Below, one piece after another: positions 53,501 through 62,032 of a stretch of DNA of 64,000 nucleotides. Numbering within the stretch: the stretch's first letter is position 1; each line of letters starts with the position of its first letter. Location: assembly GCA_943331005.2 (NCBI GenBank), contig CALQJX020000012.1:1-64000 (forward strand). Direction: 5' to 3'. Below the pieces are notes generated by a model, which was not told the DNA's origin, made no database searches, and worked only from the letters and a program-made list of their open reading frames with translations. The position numbers and the translations under genes were made by a program. This DNA is from Bordetella parapertussis (lineage in GTDB: Bacteria > Bacteroidota > Bacteroidia > Chitinophagales > Chitinophagaceae).

Positions 53501-54750
53501 GCCTTACTTACCAGTGGCAGGTTGGCAGCGCCAACATCCCGGGGGCAACCGGCAGCACATACACTGTTGGCACTGTAGGCAACTACAGAGTATTGGTTAC
53601 CAGTACAGCAGGCTGCACAGGCACATCTGCTGTTGTAGCAGTCACTACAAGCGGCTCTGCTTCTGTAACGCCTACTATTGTGGTTTCTGCAACACCAGGC
53701 ACTAACATCTGTTCAACAGTAGGCACCGTTTCGTTCTTGGCTACTACTACCAATGGCGGCAGTACTCCTGCTTACCAGTGGTACGTGAATGGAACTGCAA
53801 GCGGCACATCTACTGCAACATTTGCCTACATCCCTGCAAACGGCGATGTAGTAAAATGTGTACTCACCAGCAGTTTACCTTGTGCAACACCTTCTATGGT
53901 ATCAGATAGTGTTACTATGACTGTTGCACCTGCACTAACACCATCGGTTAGCATATCTCCGGCACCAAACGATACCGTATGCACCAGCCAGTCTGCAACA
54001 TACACTGCAGTTCCTGTTGGCGGCGGTACTGCTCCATCATATGTATGGACTGTGAACGGCATAACAGTAGCTACTGGTGCCAGTTTCAGTAACACACCTT
54101 CAAACGGAGATGTAGTTGTTTGTCAGATGACCAGCAATGCCTCCTGCCGCACTTCAACAGTAGCGAGCAGCACGCCAATGACCATCACGGTTCAGGCCCC
54201 TACGGTAAATACAATCTACATCAGTGCCAGCTCATCCAGTATTGTTGTCGGCGAGAATGTAACCTTTGTTGCAGTAGCAGCCAATGCAGGTGCATCTGCA
54301 ACCTACCAGTGGTTCATAGATGGCGCTGCAGTTGCAGGTGCTACCAATATCACGTTCACCACAAACACACTCACTAACGGACAGATGGTACACTGCAAGG
54401 TTACCAGCAGCTTGCCTTGCGTTCTTCCTCATACAGCCATGAGTGGTGGCTTCACAATGTCTGTTACTACAGGCATATGGGAAATAACTGGCAGTGGCAA
54501 TTCATTCACACTGAATCCTAACCCTAACAAGGGAACATTTGTAATAAACGGCAAGCTGACTGCTAATGAGCATTTAGCAATAACAGTTACCAATGTACTC
54601 GGTCAGGTGGTAAGCAAACAGGCTGCAGATGCCAAGATCGGCAAGGTGAATGAGCAGATTACTATGCCTTCAGGACTGGCAAAAGGCACCTACTTCGTAA
54701 CGGTGAATTGCGGTCTGGAACGTGTTGTTTTCCGCATGACATTAGACTAA
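50599..54750 (+). CDS. T9SS-exported reprolysin-like metalloprotease with Ig-like repeats
   Basis: Extracellular zinc protease of 1383 residues. Order: signal peptide (1-21), propeptide-like region (about 22-205), catalytic domain (about 210-465) with zinc motif HELGHQFGSSH at 384-394 (HExxHxxGxxH) and the ASGATIMDYAGIC Met-turn, a Pro-rich beta region (about 470-710), three BIG2-like Ig domains (about 713-936, each GVWSSTTPAIATVGAATGIV-like), an Ig-like domain (about 940-1020), three further Ig repeats with YQWxVNG (about 1024-1290), and a type A sorting tail (about 1294-1383, LNPNPNKGTFVINGK). Probable roles: nutrient or matrix proteolysis. Confidence 0.95.
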   Translation: MRKFFTCIALLLFVSIQGLYANAPAIWTSVPISQAPPKHLLRMPPSEYVVFQLDVATLKNQLWALPSDHAHAQLMQLPMGDGTFREFRVWETSMMPSSLSAQFPNIKTFTAEAASDSRITAKLDFTEFGFHAAIFEGEKVSFVDPYDNLNDGYYLVHYKNDEDRPFSQRMRCEVHADNEMSPAGAHMETLQSLLPATNLYKVKLIDPSGSTAAPLSPTTSGSGDPQALTVNGATLRTYRLALSANNWYCRAATGLTTPTIGQCFSTMTTSMNRVNGVYNRELSVQLNFAANENLIIWPTATGSSNGADPFDAINTNANSCISQNQTTCNARIGSANFDVGHVFTTGAGGLASLGVICNNSFKAQGATGSSVPVGDAYDIDYVCHELGHQFGSSHTFNNNLDGSCGGNASSTHAYEPASGATIMDYAGICNPDNVQANSDPYFSINSLEQIQAHMAGSGGTCAATAAAPHAPATIATFTATYNIPYKTPFELTSPVATASGGDTAITYGWCQYNLGDFGKRLNQTFILGPIFRSYQPVYTPTRIFPRLSNVLSGVLSNTGEKAPDTTRFLTFKTVIRNVQAGMGCFRIPDDSIHINASTTGTANGYAGFKVTSQNTTGIVYTGGSTQAVTWNVVGTNNPPVSAANVTIFMSVDGGNTWPYTIGTFPNTGTASVSIPNPGTSSATSRIKVKGTGNVFFNINSNNFTVNPGATTAPVTGTFTVCAGGTTTLADATPGGTWTSSTPAVATVGTGSGIVTGISAGTTTITYNVGSGPATAVVTVIAAPATPSAISGSSVVCTGTPDTLSSASTGGVWSSTTPAIATVGAATGIVTGISNGTATISYTITNACGAAAATKVVTVSIPTAVAAIGGTLSFCEGANSALTNVTPSGAWSSSNIAVATIGVTGITTGLTGGNSTIRYTVTNALGCVSSSSAIVTVNALPAAATTPSGTVTICTGGTVLLTAAPATAGLTYQWQVGSANIPGATGSTYTVGTVGNYRVLVTSTAGCTGTSAVVAVTTSGSASVTPTIVVSATPGTNICSTVGTVSFLATTTNGGSTPAYQWYVNGTASGTSTATFAYIPANGDVVKCVLTSSLPCATPSMVSDSVTMTVAPALTPSVSISPAPNDTVCTSQSATYTAVPVGGGTAPSYVWTVNGITVATGASFSNTPSNGDVVVCQMTSNASCRTSTVASSTPMTITVQAPTVNTIYISASSSSIVVGENVTFVAVAANAGASATYQWFIDGAAVAGATNITFTTNTLTNGQMVHCKVTSSLPCVLPHTAMSGGFTMSVTTGIWEITGSGNSFTLNPNPNKGTFVINGKLTANEHLAITVTNVLGQVVSKQAADAKIGKVNEQITMPSGLAKGTYFVTVNCGLERVVFRMTLD

Positions 54751-54824
54751 CAGACAACCACAAAAAGTATCATTTTCAATAACAAAAAAGCAACCACATT
54801 AGAAATTTGTAAAATGCCACCGAT

Positions 54825-54857
54825 TTTGTTGTTATTTTATAAAAAAAATGTAGATTT
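54825..54857 (+). promoter_or_regulatory. Promoter of the cold-shock gene
   Basis: TTTG (54825-54828), 21 bases, then TAGATTTG (54850-54857), an exact TAnnTTTG box. It lies 30 bases before the ATG, predicting a leader of about 25 bases, shorter than the thermosensing leader of E. coli cspA. Confidence 0.7.
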
Positions 54858-54887
54858 GCGTATTATTAATTTTTTATTCAATCCAAA

Positions 54888-55079
54888 ATGCAAGAAGGTA
54901 CAGTAAAATTCTTCAATGAAACTAAAGGATTTGGTTTCATTACGCCTGCAAACGGCGGCCAGGACATTTTTGTTCACGTATCAGGTCTGAAAGACCAGAT
55001 CCGCGAAAACGACAAAGTGTCTTTCGAAGTACAAAATGGTAAGAAAGGTTTAAATGCCGTTAACGTTAAAGTAATTTAA
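54888..55079 (+). CDS. Cold-shock domain RNA chaperone
   Basis: Single cold-shock domain of 63 residues that binds single-stranded RNA or DNA. RNP1 (KGFGFI, residues 13-18) and RNP2 (DIFVHVS, 26-32) are intact, as is the start VKFFNETKGFG. Length is typical of CspA-like proteins. It has its own promoter and terminator. Confidence 0.97.
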   Translation: MQEGTVKFFNETKGFGFITPANGGQDIFVHVSGLKDQIRENDKVSFEVQNGKKGLNAVNVKVI

Positions 55080-55110
55080 TTTTTAACAGCAACACTTAAC
55101 ATATCATTCC

Positions 55111-55137
55111 AAGACGTGCACCTTGCACGTCTTTTTT
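55111..55137 (+). terminator. Terminator after cold-shock gene
   Basis: A 10-bp stem AAGACGTGCA/TGCACGTCTT with a 3-base loop followed by TTTTT, 31 bases past the stop. Confidence 0.9.
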
Positions 55138-55190
55138 GTTTTATAGCACTTCTGTTTTGTGATGAAATAAAGGTTCTGTAGAATCTATTT

Positions 55191-55790
55191 CTATTGCGAT
55201 TCTTTGATGTTTTCCCAAGTCTGATATAAAGAATCCTGCGAGGGTCTGTTAGCCGGAATTTCGGCCAGTGGCTGGCATGCTATCATGCTTCCATGACAGT
55301 CTGCCGGCAAAGCCTGATACAATCTGGTACCCATTGTTTTCCAGGCTATCATTTCATCGCTCACTTGCTTCACTACCCTGCCCGGATTACCCACCACCAG
55401 CGAGCGGGCAGGTATTACTGTTTTTGCAGGCACAAAGGTCATTGCGCCTATTATGCTTTCATCTCCTATCTCTGCTTCATCCATGATCACCGAGTTCATA
55501 CCCACCATCACATTGCGGCCTATGTTGGCACCATGTATAATTGCACCATGCCCTATATGCGCTCCTTCACGCAGTGTAAGGGTTGTTCCCGGAAACATAT
55601 GTATTGTACAGTTTTCCTGCACATTGCAGCCGTCTTCTATCACTATACCACCCCAGTCTCCGCGCAATGCGGCACCCGGCCCTATATACACATCACGACC
55701 TATGATCACGTTGCCCGCAACAGAGGCCTGCGGATGAACAAATGAAGATGGATGAACGACCGGAATAAATCCTTTGAATGAATAGAACAT
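55191..55790 (-). CDS. PaaY-like hexapeptide-repeat protein (gamma carbonic anhydrase family)
   Basis: The 199-residue product is a left-handed beta-helix protein: repeated hexapeptides (GNVIIGRDVYIGPGAALRGD, GAHIGHGAIIHGANIGRNVMVGMNSVIMD), with the three His metal ligands of the family (HMF, HIGHG, HGAN). Sequence and length match PaaY of the phenylacetate pathway (start PVVHPSSFVHPQASVAGNV, end LVVGNPGRVVKQ). In known systems PaaY is a thioesterase that clears inhibitory coenzyme A thioesters. No other paa genes are in the window, so the role here may differ. A -7 box abuts the start. Confidence 0.87.
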   Translation of the reverse strand: MFYSFKGFIPVVHPSSFVHPQASVAGNVIIGRDVYIGPGAALRGDWGGIVIEDGCNVQENCTIHMFPGTTLTLREGAHIGHGAIIHGANIGRNVMVGMNSVIMDEAEIGDESIIGAMTFVPAKTVIPARSLVVGNPGRVVKQVSDEMIAWKTMGTRLYQALPADCHGSMIACQPLAEIPANRPSQDSLYQTWENIKESQ

Positions 55791-55794
55791 AATG

Positions 55795-55802
55795 CAAATA
55801 TA
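55795..55802 (-). promoter_or_regulatory. Putative promoter abutting the PaaY-like start
   Basis: Minus strand reads TATATTTG, an exact TAnnTTTG match, ending 5 bases before the ATG. If used, the message would be leaderless or nearly so. No TTG -33 is seen, so chance occurrence is possible. Confidence 0.35.
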
Positions 55803-55818
55803 GTAGTGTAAAAATTAG

Positions 55819-56475
55819 TTAACGGATGCTACCGTAAAAGTACATGAACAGACACAACCCTATAGTTATGACTATCACTATATAAGGAAACAGCTTTTCT
55901 TTTCTTGCCTGCTTTTCCCTTGCTGTCGCATAGCCAGCTATATTCTGTCTGGTCTCATCATCATTTCCGGCTACCACATCCAATCCTTTCAGAATCGCAT
56001 CCAGATAGTGTATCTCAAGCCGGCTTGCAGCTTTCAGCAACTCCTGTATTATAGACTTGTTGGTTTGTTTATCATCTTCTCGCTGCAAAATACCCAGGTG
56101 CGCATCGGCAAGTATCATCAGCATATAGGTCTGCAAGGTCTGCTGGCTCATTCTGTGTGTATCCATGGCTGCCAGGCTGGTATTCAGTTCCACACATATC
56201 TTCAGGATCCAGGCTGGTGTTACCGCTTCGGTGTAAGTAGTTTTGCTACCTACCCCCGATAGCCAGCGCTCATCATCATAATGCGCCCGCTTGCGGCTAT
56301 CAGACAGTATAGAATAAGCCTCATTAACTTCTTTGAACTGAGCCTCGCATAACTCACTACCCGGGTTTTTATCCGGATGGTATTTCACAGCCAGTACACG
56401 ATATGCCTTCTTGATCTCAGACTGATCTGAAGATGGCCTTACCCCAAGTGTTTTGTAATGATCCTTTAGCTGCAT
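55819..56475 (-). CDS. DnaJ-domain membrane protein
   Basis: The 218-residue product starts with a J domain (about 4-70; [25 protein letters not shown] motif in [26 protein letters not shown]), which stimulates DnaK. The middle (about 80-185) is helical and unassigned. A single C-terminal membrane helix (about 195-214, [20 protein letters not shown]) anchors it, with the J domain presumably in the cytoplasm. It lacks the Gly/Phe region and zinc fingers of DnaJ itself, so it is a tail-anchored co-chaperone-like protein. Confidence 0.9.
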   Translation of the reverse strand: MQLKDHYKTLGVRPSSDQSEIKKAYRVLAVKYHPDKNPGSELCEAQFKEVNEAYSILSDSRKRAHYDDERWLSGVGSKTTYTEAVTPAWILKICVELNTSLAAMDTHRMSQQTLQTYMLMILADAHLGILQREDDKQTNKSIIQELLKAASRLEIHYLDAILKGLDVVAGNDDETRQNIAGYATAREKQARKEKLFPYIVIVITIGLCLFMYFYGSIR

Positions 56476-56491
56476 CCCTGAAATACGAGGC

Positions 56492-56499
56492 CAAAAATA
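56492..56499 (-). promoter_or_regulatory. Putative promoter of the DnaJ-domain gene
   Basis: Minus strand reads TATTTTTG, an exact TAnnTTTG box, 17 bases before the start codon at 56475. No TTG -33 is seen. Confidence 0.4.
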
Positions 56500-56543
56500 G
56501 GTATTTCCCGACAGGACTCATTATGATACTATAACCAGACTCT

Positions 56544-57167
56544 TTATGCTTTTTTCCCGTCCTTATATGGCCACATATAGAAACAGGCGTAGGTTCTGTA
56601 TGGCGACCATGCTGCAGCTATTTGCAACATACGCTCCTTTAGCTTCTTTTTGTCGGTGCTGTCAAGTTTGTAGATAGCTGCCATAGATTGTTGTATCCCT
56701 AGATCATCTGCCGGAAATACATCTTCATGCCCCAGAGAAAACATAAGCAACATTTCAATGGTCCATTTACCTACCCCCTTTATGGGCAATAGCAACTCCA
56801 TAACTTCATCTTGGCTCATCCGCTGCAACATCCTGTCATTTAGACCGTTATTCAGAAAATGAGCAGCAACATTCAGCACATAATTAGCTTTGGCATTAGA
56901 CAGACCTATGCCTCTCAGCATATCAAAAGGTGTGTCTGCTATCTGCTGTGGTGTTGGTTCCACACCATCATAGAGCGCAAGAAACCTGCGGTAAAAAACT
57001 TCCGCCACCTTCACCGACAATTGCTGACTCATTATAGACGCACACAAACGCAGACAAACATTCTTCTTCTTTTTTAACAGATACGGTGTTGTCTGTTGCA
57101 TCACAGCCAGTAACTTTTTGTCTTTGGAGAGCTGCTGAAAACAGGGTAAGGATTCGATTATTGCCAT
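56544..57167 (-). CDS. AlkA-like DNA-3-methyladenine glycosylase
   Basis: Cytoplasmic repair glycosylase of 207 residues in the HhH-GPD superfamily. Motifs: LRLCASIMSQQLSVKVAEVFYRRF near 39-62, LRGIGLSNAKANYVLN, and the helix-hairpin-helix LPIKGVGKWTIEMLLMFSLG with catalytic Asp in VFPADDLGIQ. It corresponds to the C-terminal catalytic half of E. coli AlkA without the N-terminal domain, as in many short homologues. With the AlkC-like gene at 19060 the window encodes two separate alkylation-base glycosylases. Confidence 0.93.
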   Translation of the reverse strand: MAIIESLPCFQQLSKDKKLLAVMQQTTPYLLKKKKNVCLRLCASIMSQQLSVKVAEVFYRRFLALYDGVEPTPQQIADTPFDMLRGIGLSNAKANYVLNVAAHFLNNGLNDRMLQRMSQDEVMELLLPIKGVGKWTIEMLLMFSLGHEDVFPADDLGIQQSMAAIYKLDSTDKKKLKERMLQIAAAWSPYRTYACFYMWPYKDGKKA

Positions 57168-57206
57168 ACCTTGAAATTAACAAAAACGGACGGTATCAAT
57201 AATGGT

Positions 57207-57214
57207 TACTTTTG
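57207..57214 (+). promoter_or_regulatory. Putative promoter of the DODA-type dioxygenase gene
   Basis: TACTTTTG, an exact TAnnTTTG match, 113 bases before the ATG at 57327. No TTG -33 at the right distance. Confidence 0.4.
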
Positions 57215-57326
57215 TATAGAAGGAAGAATTTTGGATATGAATGTACATACATGTATTTTTGTGTGGTAATTTCAAAAACGCATAAAAGCAGTTTGAAAGA
57301 AAATATCACCAAATAAAAACTGGCCT

Positions 57327-58211
57327 ATGCAAAGGCGCACATTAATAAAAGCAGGCGGCCTGTTAGCTGCCGCTCAAATCACCGGTATGTCTACACTTTC
57401 TGCACTTGCCAAATTAGGGTCTCAAATGCAGCCGTCTGCACGTATGCCGGTCATGTTCGTTGGGCATGGCAACCCTATGAATGCTATAGAAGACAATATC
57501 TATAGCCAGACATGGAAAAAAATGGGTACTACCCTGCCGCATCCGCAGGCAATTCTATCCATATCAGCACACTGGATCACTAAGGGCACTAAAGTTACGG
57601 GTAATTCACACCCCAAAACCATCCACGACTTTGGTGGCTTTCCCAAAAAGTTGTTCGACCAGCAATACCCTGCACCAGGCTCGCCCGATATGGCTAAGCT
57701 TGCAAAGGACTTGGTAACCTACAGCCATCTGCAGACAGAGGATAGCTGGGGACTGGACCATGGCACATGGAGTGTATTACTGCCCATGTATCCTAAGGCT
57801 AACATTCCGGTATTTCAGCTTAGTCTCGACTACGATCAACCACCCCAATACCATTACGAAATAGGTAAACAATTGTCAAAACTGCGGGAGAAAGGAGTAT
57901 TGATAATAGGCAGCGGTAATCTGGTACACAACCTGGGAATGGTTGACTGGGGTAATACCGGCAAGTCATACGATTGGGCACAGGCTTTCGACAGCAAATT
58001 CACTGAGTGGATCAACAAAGGAGACCATACCTCCATTCTGAATTACCAGCAAATACTGGGCAATACAGCAAAAATGGCCCACCCATCCTACGATCATCTG
58101 CTGCCACTATTCTATATTTTGGGACTACAACAGAAAAATGAAAAGGTGACCTATTTCAATGACCGTTTCGATCTGGGATCGATATCTATGCGTTCACTGC
58201 TGATCGGTTAA
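57327..58211 (+). CDS. Class III extradiol dioxygenase (DODA/YgiD-like) with twin-arginine leader
   Basis: The 294-residue product belongs to the DODA/YgiD family, iron-dependent ring-opening dioxygenases. The core (about 40-294) shows PVMFVGHGNPMNAI with the first His ligand, ILSISAHWIT, DFGGFPKKLFDQQYPAPGSP and GLDHGTWSVLLPMYP, plus IGSGNLVHNLG. Unlike typical YgiD, an extra 35-residue leader starts MQRRTLIKAGGLLAAAQ, with RRTLIK resembling a Tat motif followed by a short hydrophobic stretch; export is therefore possible. Substrate unknown. Its last 26 bases overlap the convergent permease gene. Confidence 0.88.
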   Translation: MQRRTLIKAGGLLAAAQITGMSTLSALAKLGSQMQPSARMPVMFVGHGNPMNAIEDNIYSQTWKKMGTTLPHPQAILSISAHWITKGTKVTGNSHPKTIHDFGGFPKKLFDQQYPAPGSPDMAKLAKDLVTYSHLQTEDSWGLDHGTWSVLLPMYPKANIPVFQLSLDYDQPPQYHYEIGKQLSKLREKGVLIIGSGNLVHNLGMVDWGNTGKSYDWAQAFDSKFTEWINKGDHTSILNYQQILGNTAKMAHPSYDHLLPLFYILGLQQKNEKVTYFNDRFDLGSISMRSLLIG

Positions 58212-59532
58212 TACGATCTCTGATAAAGAAAGCGATGATACCTGATGTAATGATACCAACAGCAAAAAGCTGATACTTCACTTCATTGTTGAAAAATATG
58301 AACAACCAAATAGCTATACTGAGCAATGCAGGGAGCGGGAACAGAGGCATTTTATAAGGTCTGGGTGCATCCTGCTCCCTGTAGTGCCACGCTATAAGAC
58401 CCATTGCCTGAGATACAAACTGAACAAGCATCCTCATCATGAGTATAGCTGTAATGACCTCACCCAATCTGAATAGCAGACTAAATAGGAAACCAACACC
58501 TCCTATCACAAGGAGCGACACATGGGGTATCTTGTACCTTGGGTGCACCTTGCCGAACACACTGAAAAAATCGCCCTTCAATGCAGCCGCATACGGTATA
58601 CGCGAATAACCTAGTATACCTGCAAATAAAGCTGAGGCTGCAATGACCAGTATAAGCAAAGTAGCTATCTGCCCTACCAGATGGCTGTTATATATACGCT
58701 CGAAATAGACACTTACCACAAAATCAGACCCCGCCACTTCCTGCCAGGGCAACACACCCATGATCATGGTTTGCATAGCCAGATACAGAATTGCTATACC
58801 TGTTATGGACAACATAATGCTGCGCGGTATATTCTTTGATGGATCCTTTATCTCTCCTCCCAGGTGACAAACGTTATAGTAACCCAGATAAGAATACACA
58901 GCATTCAGCGAAGACTTACCCAATGCCGCAAATAGCAACACACTACTATCAAACCCATCAAAATTAATTGCGAATGCCTGCTGCGCATTGAAGGAGCCAA
59001 TTCCCGAGAAAACAAGCCACAATATTGTACCGCCCGTAATGATCCATAAAACAACAGATATCTTACCTATGCTGCTTATTTTGCGATAGAGTAGTGTAAC
59101 CAGTAAGACAACAAGTGTGCCACTCACCATCTTCTTCTGCATGTCTGTTACCGGCACCAGAAAAGAAAAGTACTTGGCAAAACCAATAGCTCCGCTGGCA
59201 ATGACCAGTGGTGCCTGTATAGTAGTTTGCCAGATAAAGAGAAAAGGCATTAACCGCTCCGTTCGTTTACCCTTAAATAGCTTTCCCAGAAAAACATAAC
59301 TACCACCTGCCTCCGGCCATGCAGCACCCAGTTCAGACCAAACCATGCCGTCCATAAAAGCCAGCAAAGCACCAAGCAACCATGCCAGAATACATGCCGG
59401 CCCATGCATCAGCGACACTATGATTGGCAAAGTAACAAACGGCCCTATGCCCACCATATCTATCATATTGATGGCAGTTGCCTGTCCCAGAGACAAACCA
59501 CGCTCTAACTTATTTTCTGTATTCTGTTGCAA
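58186..59532 (-). CDS. APC-family amino acid permease
   Basis: Inner-membrane transporter of 448 residues with about 12 helices. The start LERGLSLGQATAINMIDMVGIGPFVTLP is the conserved first helix of APC porters, with unwound GIGPF. Other marks: WSELGAAWPEAGGSYVFLGK and SLNAVYSYLGYYNVCHLGGEIKDPSKNIPRSI. The start is TTG; the first ATG in frame would remove part of helix 1. Substrate (amino acid type) not determined. Convergent, with a 26-base 3' overlap, with the dioxygenase gene. Confidence 0.92.
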   Translation of the reverse strand: MQQNTENKLERGLSLGQATAINMIDMVGIGPFVTLPIIVSLMHGPACILAWLLGALLAFMDGMVWSELGAAWPEAGGSYVFLGKLFKGKRTERLMPFLFIWQTTIQAPLVIASGAIGFAKYFSFLVPVTDMQKKMVSGTLVVLLVTLLYRKISSIGKISVVLWIITGGTILWLVFSGIGSFNAQQAFAINFDGFDSSVLLFAALGKSSLNAVYSYLGYYNVCHLGGEIKDPSKNIPRSIMLSITGIAILYLAMQTMIMGVLPWQEVAGSDFVVSVYFERIYNSHLVGQIATLLILVIAASALFAGILGYSRIPYAAALKGDFFSVFGKVHPRYKIPHVSLLVIGGVGFLFSLLFRLGEVITAILMMRMLVQFVSQAMGLIAWHYREQDAPRPYKMPLFPLPALLSIAIWLFIFFNNEVKYQLFAVGIITSGIIAFFIRDRINRSAVNA

Positions 59533-59604
59533 GTAATAATAATTGATGCCAAGTTATAAAATATAAACACTTCCGGCTCAATTATATGTTGTAGAAAAAC
59601 AGAG

Positions 59605-61863
59605 CTACCTCTGCTTCATAAGCTGATTATATGCCTTAATAAAGATCACACCCAGATTTTTGTGAGGTGGAATGTAGTCACTGAACTTTTCATAAAGCTC
59701 TTTCCGCTTCATAAAATACTCATCTAGCACCTGCCAGGTGGTTATCCAATTCACATCATTACCTTCTTGCAGCTGCGTATTGATTGCCTTGATTATGGGC
59801 TCATTGATAGCACCTACTCCCGTTTGCTTGGAAGAAATGATATGGGCAGCAGGAGACCGGCCCAATACAGAAGCCACATTATGATACCCTCCGCATGAAC
59901 CCAACATCACCAATCGGGCATTGGTATCAATTCGGGATATTGTACTCTTCACATGATAGCTGTGCCCTCTGTGAATGATCACTGATGGATGTATATTGCT
60001 GGTGCGCAAAAAAGCATCCAGTGAGTCTATAGCCAAATCATCTTCCGGTTCTTTCAGCGGCAGATTGGCATACATAACTATATGCTTACCCGACATAGAC
60101 GTAACTGTAGCCCAGAATTTGCCTGTTGTATCGGTTTTCCATTTTGGATTACGTCGGTATTCATCAATAAAACCTCTATAGGCATCTCTTCCATCCTGAT
60201 CTCCGTAGAAGAAGATACGCTCCTGCACAGCACCTGTATCATTGCACAACGATCTGAAAAGAACTTTATTCACCGGCGGCAACTTCAGCCTTGCAGATGC
60301 AGATGCAGACCCTGTATCTGTACCGGATGAACGGCCAGCATCAATAAGCACCCCAAGTAAGCGGTATATAGCTATCCCCTTCCTGTTCTGCATAGACACA
60401 CATCGATCGAAATTCTCTTTTACTTTCTGATGCAGGAATACAAACAAAGCCGAATCCCTGATACTGCCAAAAGCATCTGCAACGTTCACTGCATCTTCCA
60501 GCTCATTATCTGCACCATTTTGCAAACCGCCTATAAACCCGGTCATCAGAGAAGTAAGCGCAGTATCGTCCATTGCCGAAAGGAAGTCTGACAAAGTATT
60601 GTAACCCGCACTTAGCCTGATAAATGTCCTGAAATGATCATACCCTACAGTGCTCAGCAACTCATTACTTTTCACCGGCCTCATCCGATCCATGAACCTG
60701 CGAAAAGTACCCAGATAGCTGCTGGTATATATTTCCTCCCTGCCATAAACCATGATATAGTATAGTGCCTGTGGCGACAAACTATCTATACACCTGAAAC
60801 GAACATCGTCAGTAGTATCATGCAGCTCATTCATTTGTCGCACAAAGAACTTCAGGGAATTATATTCCAGTTCATCAGTATAAAGCGTCCTCGACAATTG
60901 TTCGCCACTGATACGTAATTGCACCAGCGCTTCGAAACATCTTTCCGGATTTCCGGCTATTTCATCAATCTCATCAATGGTCTTAGTGCCATTTGCCACA
61001 TAATTCACAAATGGCAATGCCTTAAGCGGCGCGTTTGATTCTGCTGTGATCTGCACTATTGCCTGCACATATGGATCGCTGCAACGATATACGGCCTTCT
61101 TCAACAATGCATTACTCGATAGCGCATAATTGAAGATGAGCTTTGGTTGCAGTTTCGCTGCATCTGCAATGATGCCTGCTGCAAAAGTATCTTTAGAGAA
61201 CTCCTCCAGTCGCTTCAACATCAGTACCGGATCTTTTTTACCCATCCATCCATATATGTAGGCACGCACTTCGGGCTCATTGTCCAGCAGCACCTTACTG
61301 TTGTCGAGCGTTGCAAGACCCGGATTGGCCATTACATAATCTAGTGCCTTATGCTCATTTACAGCAACGACCAAATCGTGCATATTGCCAACCAGAAGAG
61401 TGTAATATTTAGGATCAGGACAGGGATCAGCATTATATTGTCGCAGCAACTCCCATACCGCACGCAGGCTTTGAATCTTCTGCTGATTACAGGCTATGCT
61501 ATCTCTGCCTACCAGAGGCATATTCTCTATCAGGTTCTGCAATTGCTTTACATCCTTTATCAGCGCATGGGTCAGCATATTAGTACCCGCCTCATTCCCG
61601 GGACTCACTATCCTGCCATCTGTTATGCCATCTGCCTCATCAGCCCGGTTCTGCTCATTACATATCTTATCATGAAACAACATACGTGCCAGAGGAATGG
61701 GCTGTAACAGCGTATCCATAAGATACGGATTGATTCGCACCACCTTCTTAGTTGAAACCGAAGCTTCTTTTACTCCATTACTATCGGTTACAGAACCGGT
61801 TACCTGGGCCTGTACACAATGAACAAAAGACAATAAAAGACATAAAAATGTGATCCTTCTCAT
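59605..61863 (-). CDS. Secreted 752-residue protein with probable caspase-fold C-terminus
   Basis: Signal peptide 1-19 (CLLLSFVHCVQA). Residues about 45-530 are helical and may form repeat-like hairpins; no family recognised. The C-terminal region (about 570-750) looks like a caspase-type (clan CD) fold: strand ERIFFYGDQDGRDAYRGFI, strand KHIVMYANLP, then VIIHRGHSYHV with His631 and His634, then ARLVMLGSCGGYHNV with Cys657, then AHIISSKQTGVGAINEPI. This His...Cys order and GSCGG motif match cysteine proteases such as gingipains or CHAT domains, but His-Cys spacing (23 residues) is short. Protease activity is inferred. Confidence 0.75.
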   Translation of the reverse strand: MRRITFLCLLLSFVHCVQAQVTGSVTDSNGVKEASVSTKKVVRINPYLMDTLLQPIPLARMLFHDKICNEQNRADEADGITDGRIVSPGNEAGTNMLTHALIKDVKQLQNLIENMPLVGRDSIACNQQKIQSLRAVWELLRQYNADPCPDPKYYTLLVGNMHDLVVAVNEHKALDYVMANPGLATLDNSKVLLDNEPEVRAYIYGWMGKKDPVLMLKRLEEFSKDTFAAGIIADAAKLQPKLIFNYALSSNALLKKAVYRCSDPYVQAIVQITAESNAPLKALPFVNYVANGTKTIDEIDEIAGNPERCFEALVQLRISGEQLSRTLYTDELEYNSLKFFVRQMNELHDTTDDVRFRCIDSLSPQALYYIMVYGREEIYTSSYLGTFRRFMDRMRPVKSNELLSTVGYDHFRTFIRLSAGYNTLSDFLSAMDDTALTSLMTGFIGGLQNGADNELEDAVNVADAFGSIRDSALFVFLHQKVKENFDRCVSMQNRKGIAIYRLLGVLIDAGRSSGTDTGSASASARLKLPPVNKVLFRSLCNDTGAVQERIFFYGDQDGRDAYRGFIDEYRRNPKWKTDTTGKFWATVTSMSGKHIVMYANLPLKEPEDDLAIDSLDAFLRTSNIHPSVIIHRGHSYHVKSTISRIDTNARLVMLGSCGGYHNVASVLGRSPAAHIISSKQTGVGAINEPIIKAINTQLQEGNDVNWITTWQVLDEYFMKRKELYEKFSDYIPPHKNLGVIFIKAYNQLMKQR

Positions 61864-61897
61864 GATACCGCACCAGCTGCGGAGGCAATGTTTCAGT

Positions 61898-61905
61898 CAA
61901 ATATA
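61898..61905 (-). promoter_or_regulatory. Putative promoter of the caspase-fold candidate gene
   Basis: Minus strand reads TATATTTG, an exact TAnnTTTG box, 35 bases upstream of the start codon. No TTG -33 is seen. A small CCGCA/TGCGG hairpin lies in the leader. Confidence 0.4.
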
Positions 61906-62032
61906 CTTTTTAAAGTGTGAAGAAAACATGAAAAATAGCCCTACTATGATGCCCTGCAATGTATATTCTTCATTTATCAACAGCTTACACCACATTTATA
62001 AAACTATGGTTGGTAATTTTTACTTTCGCATT

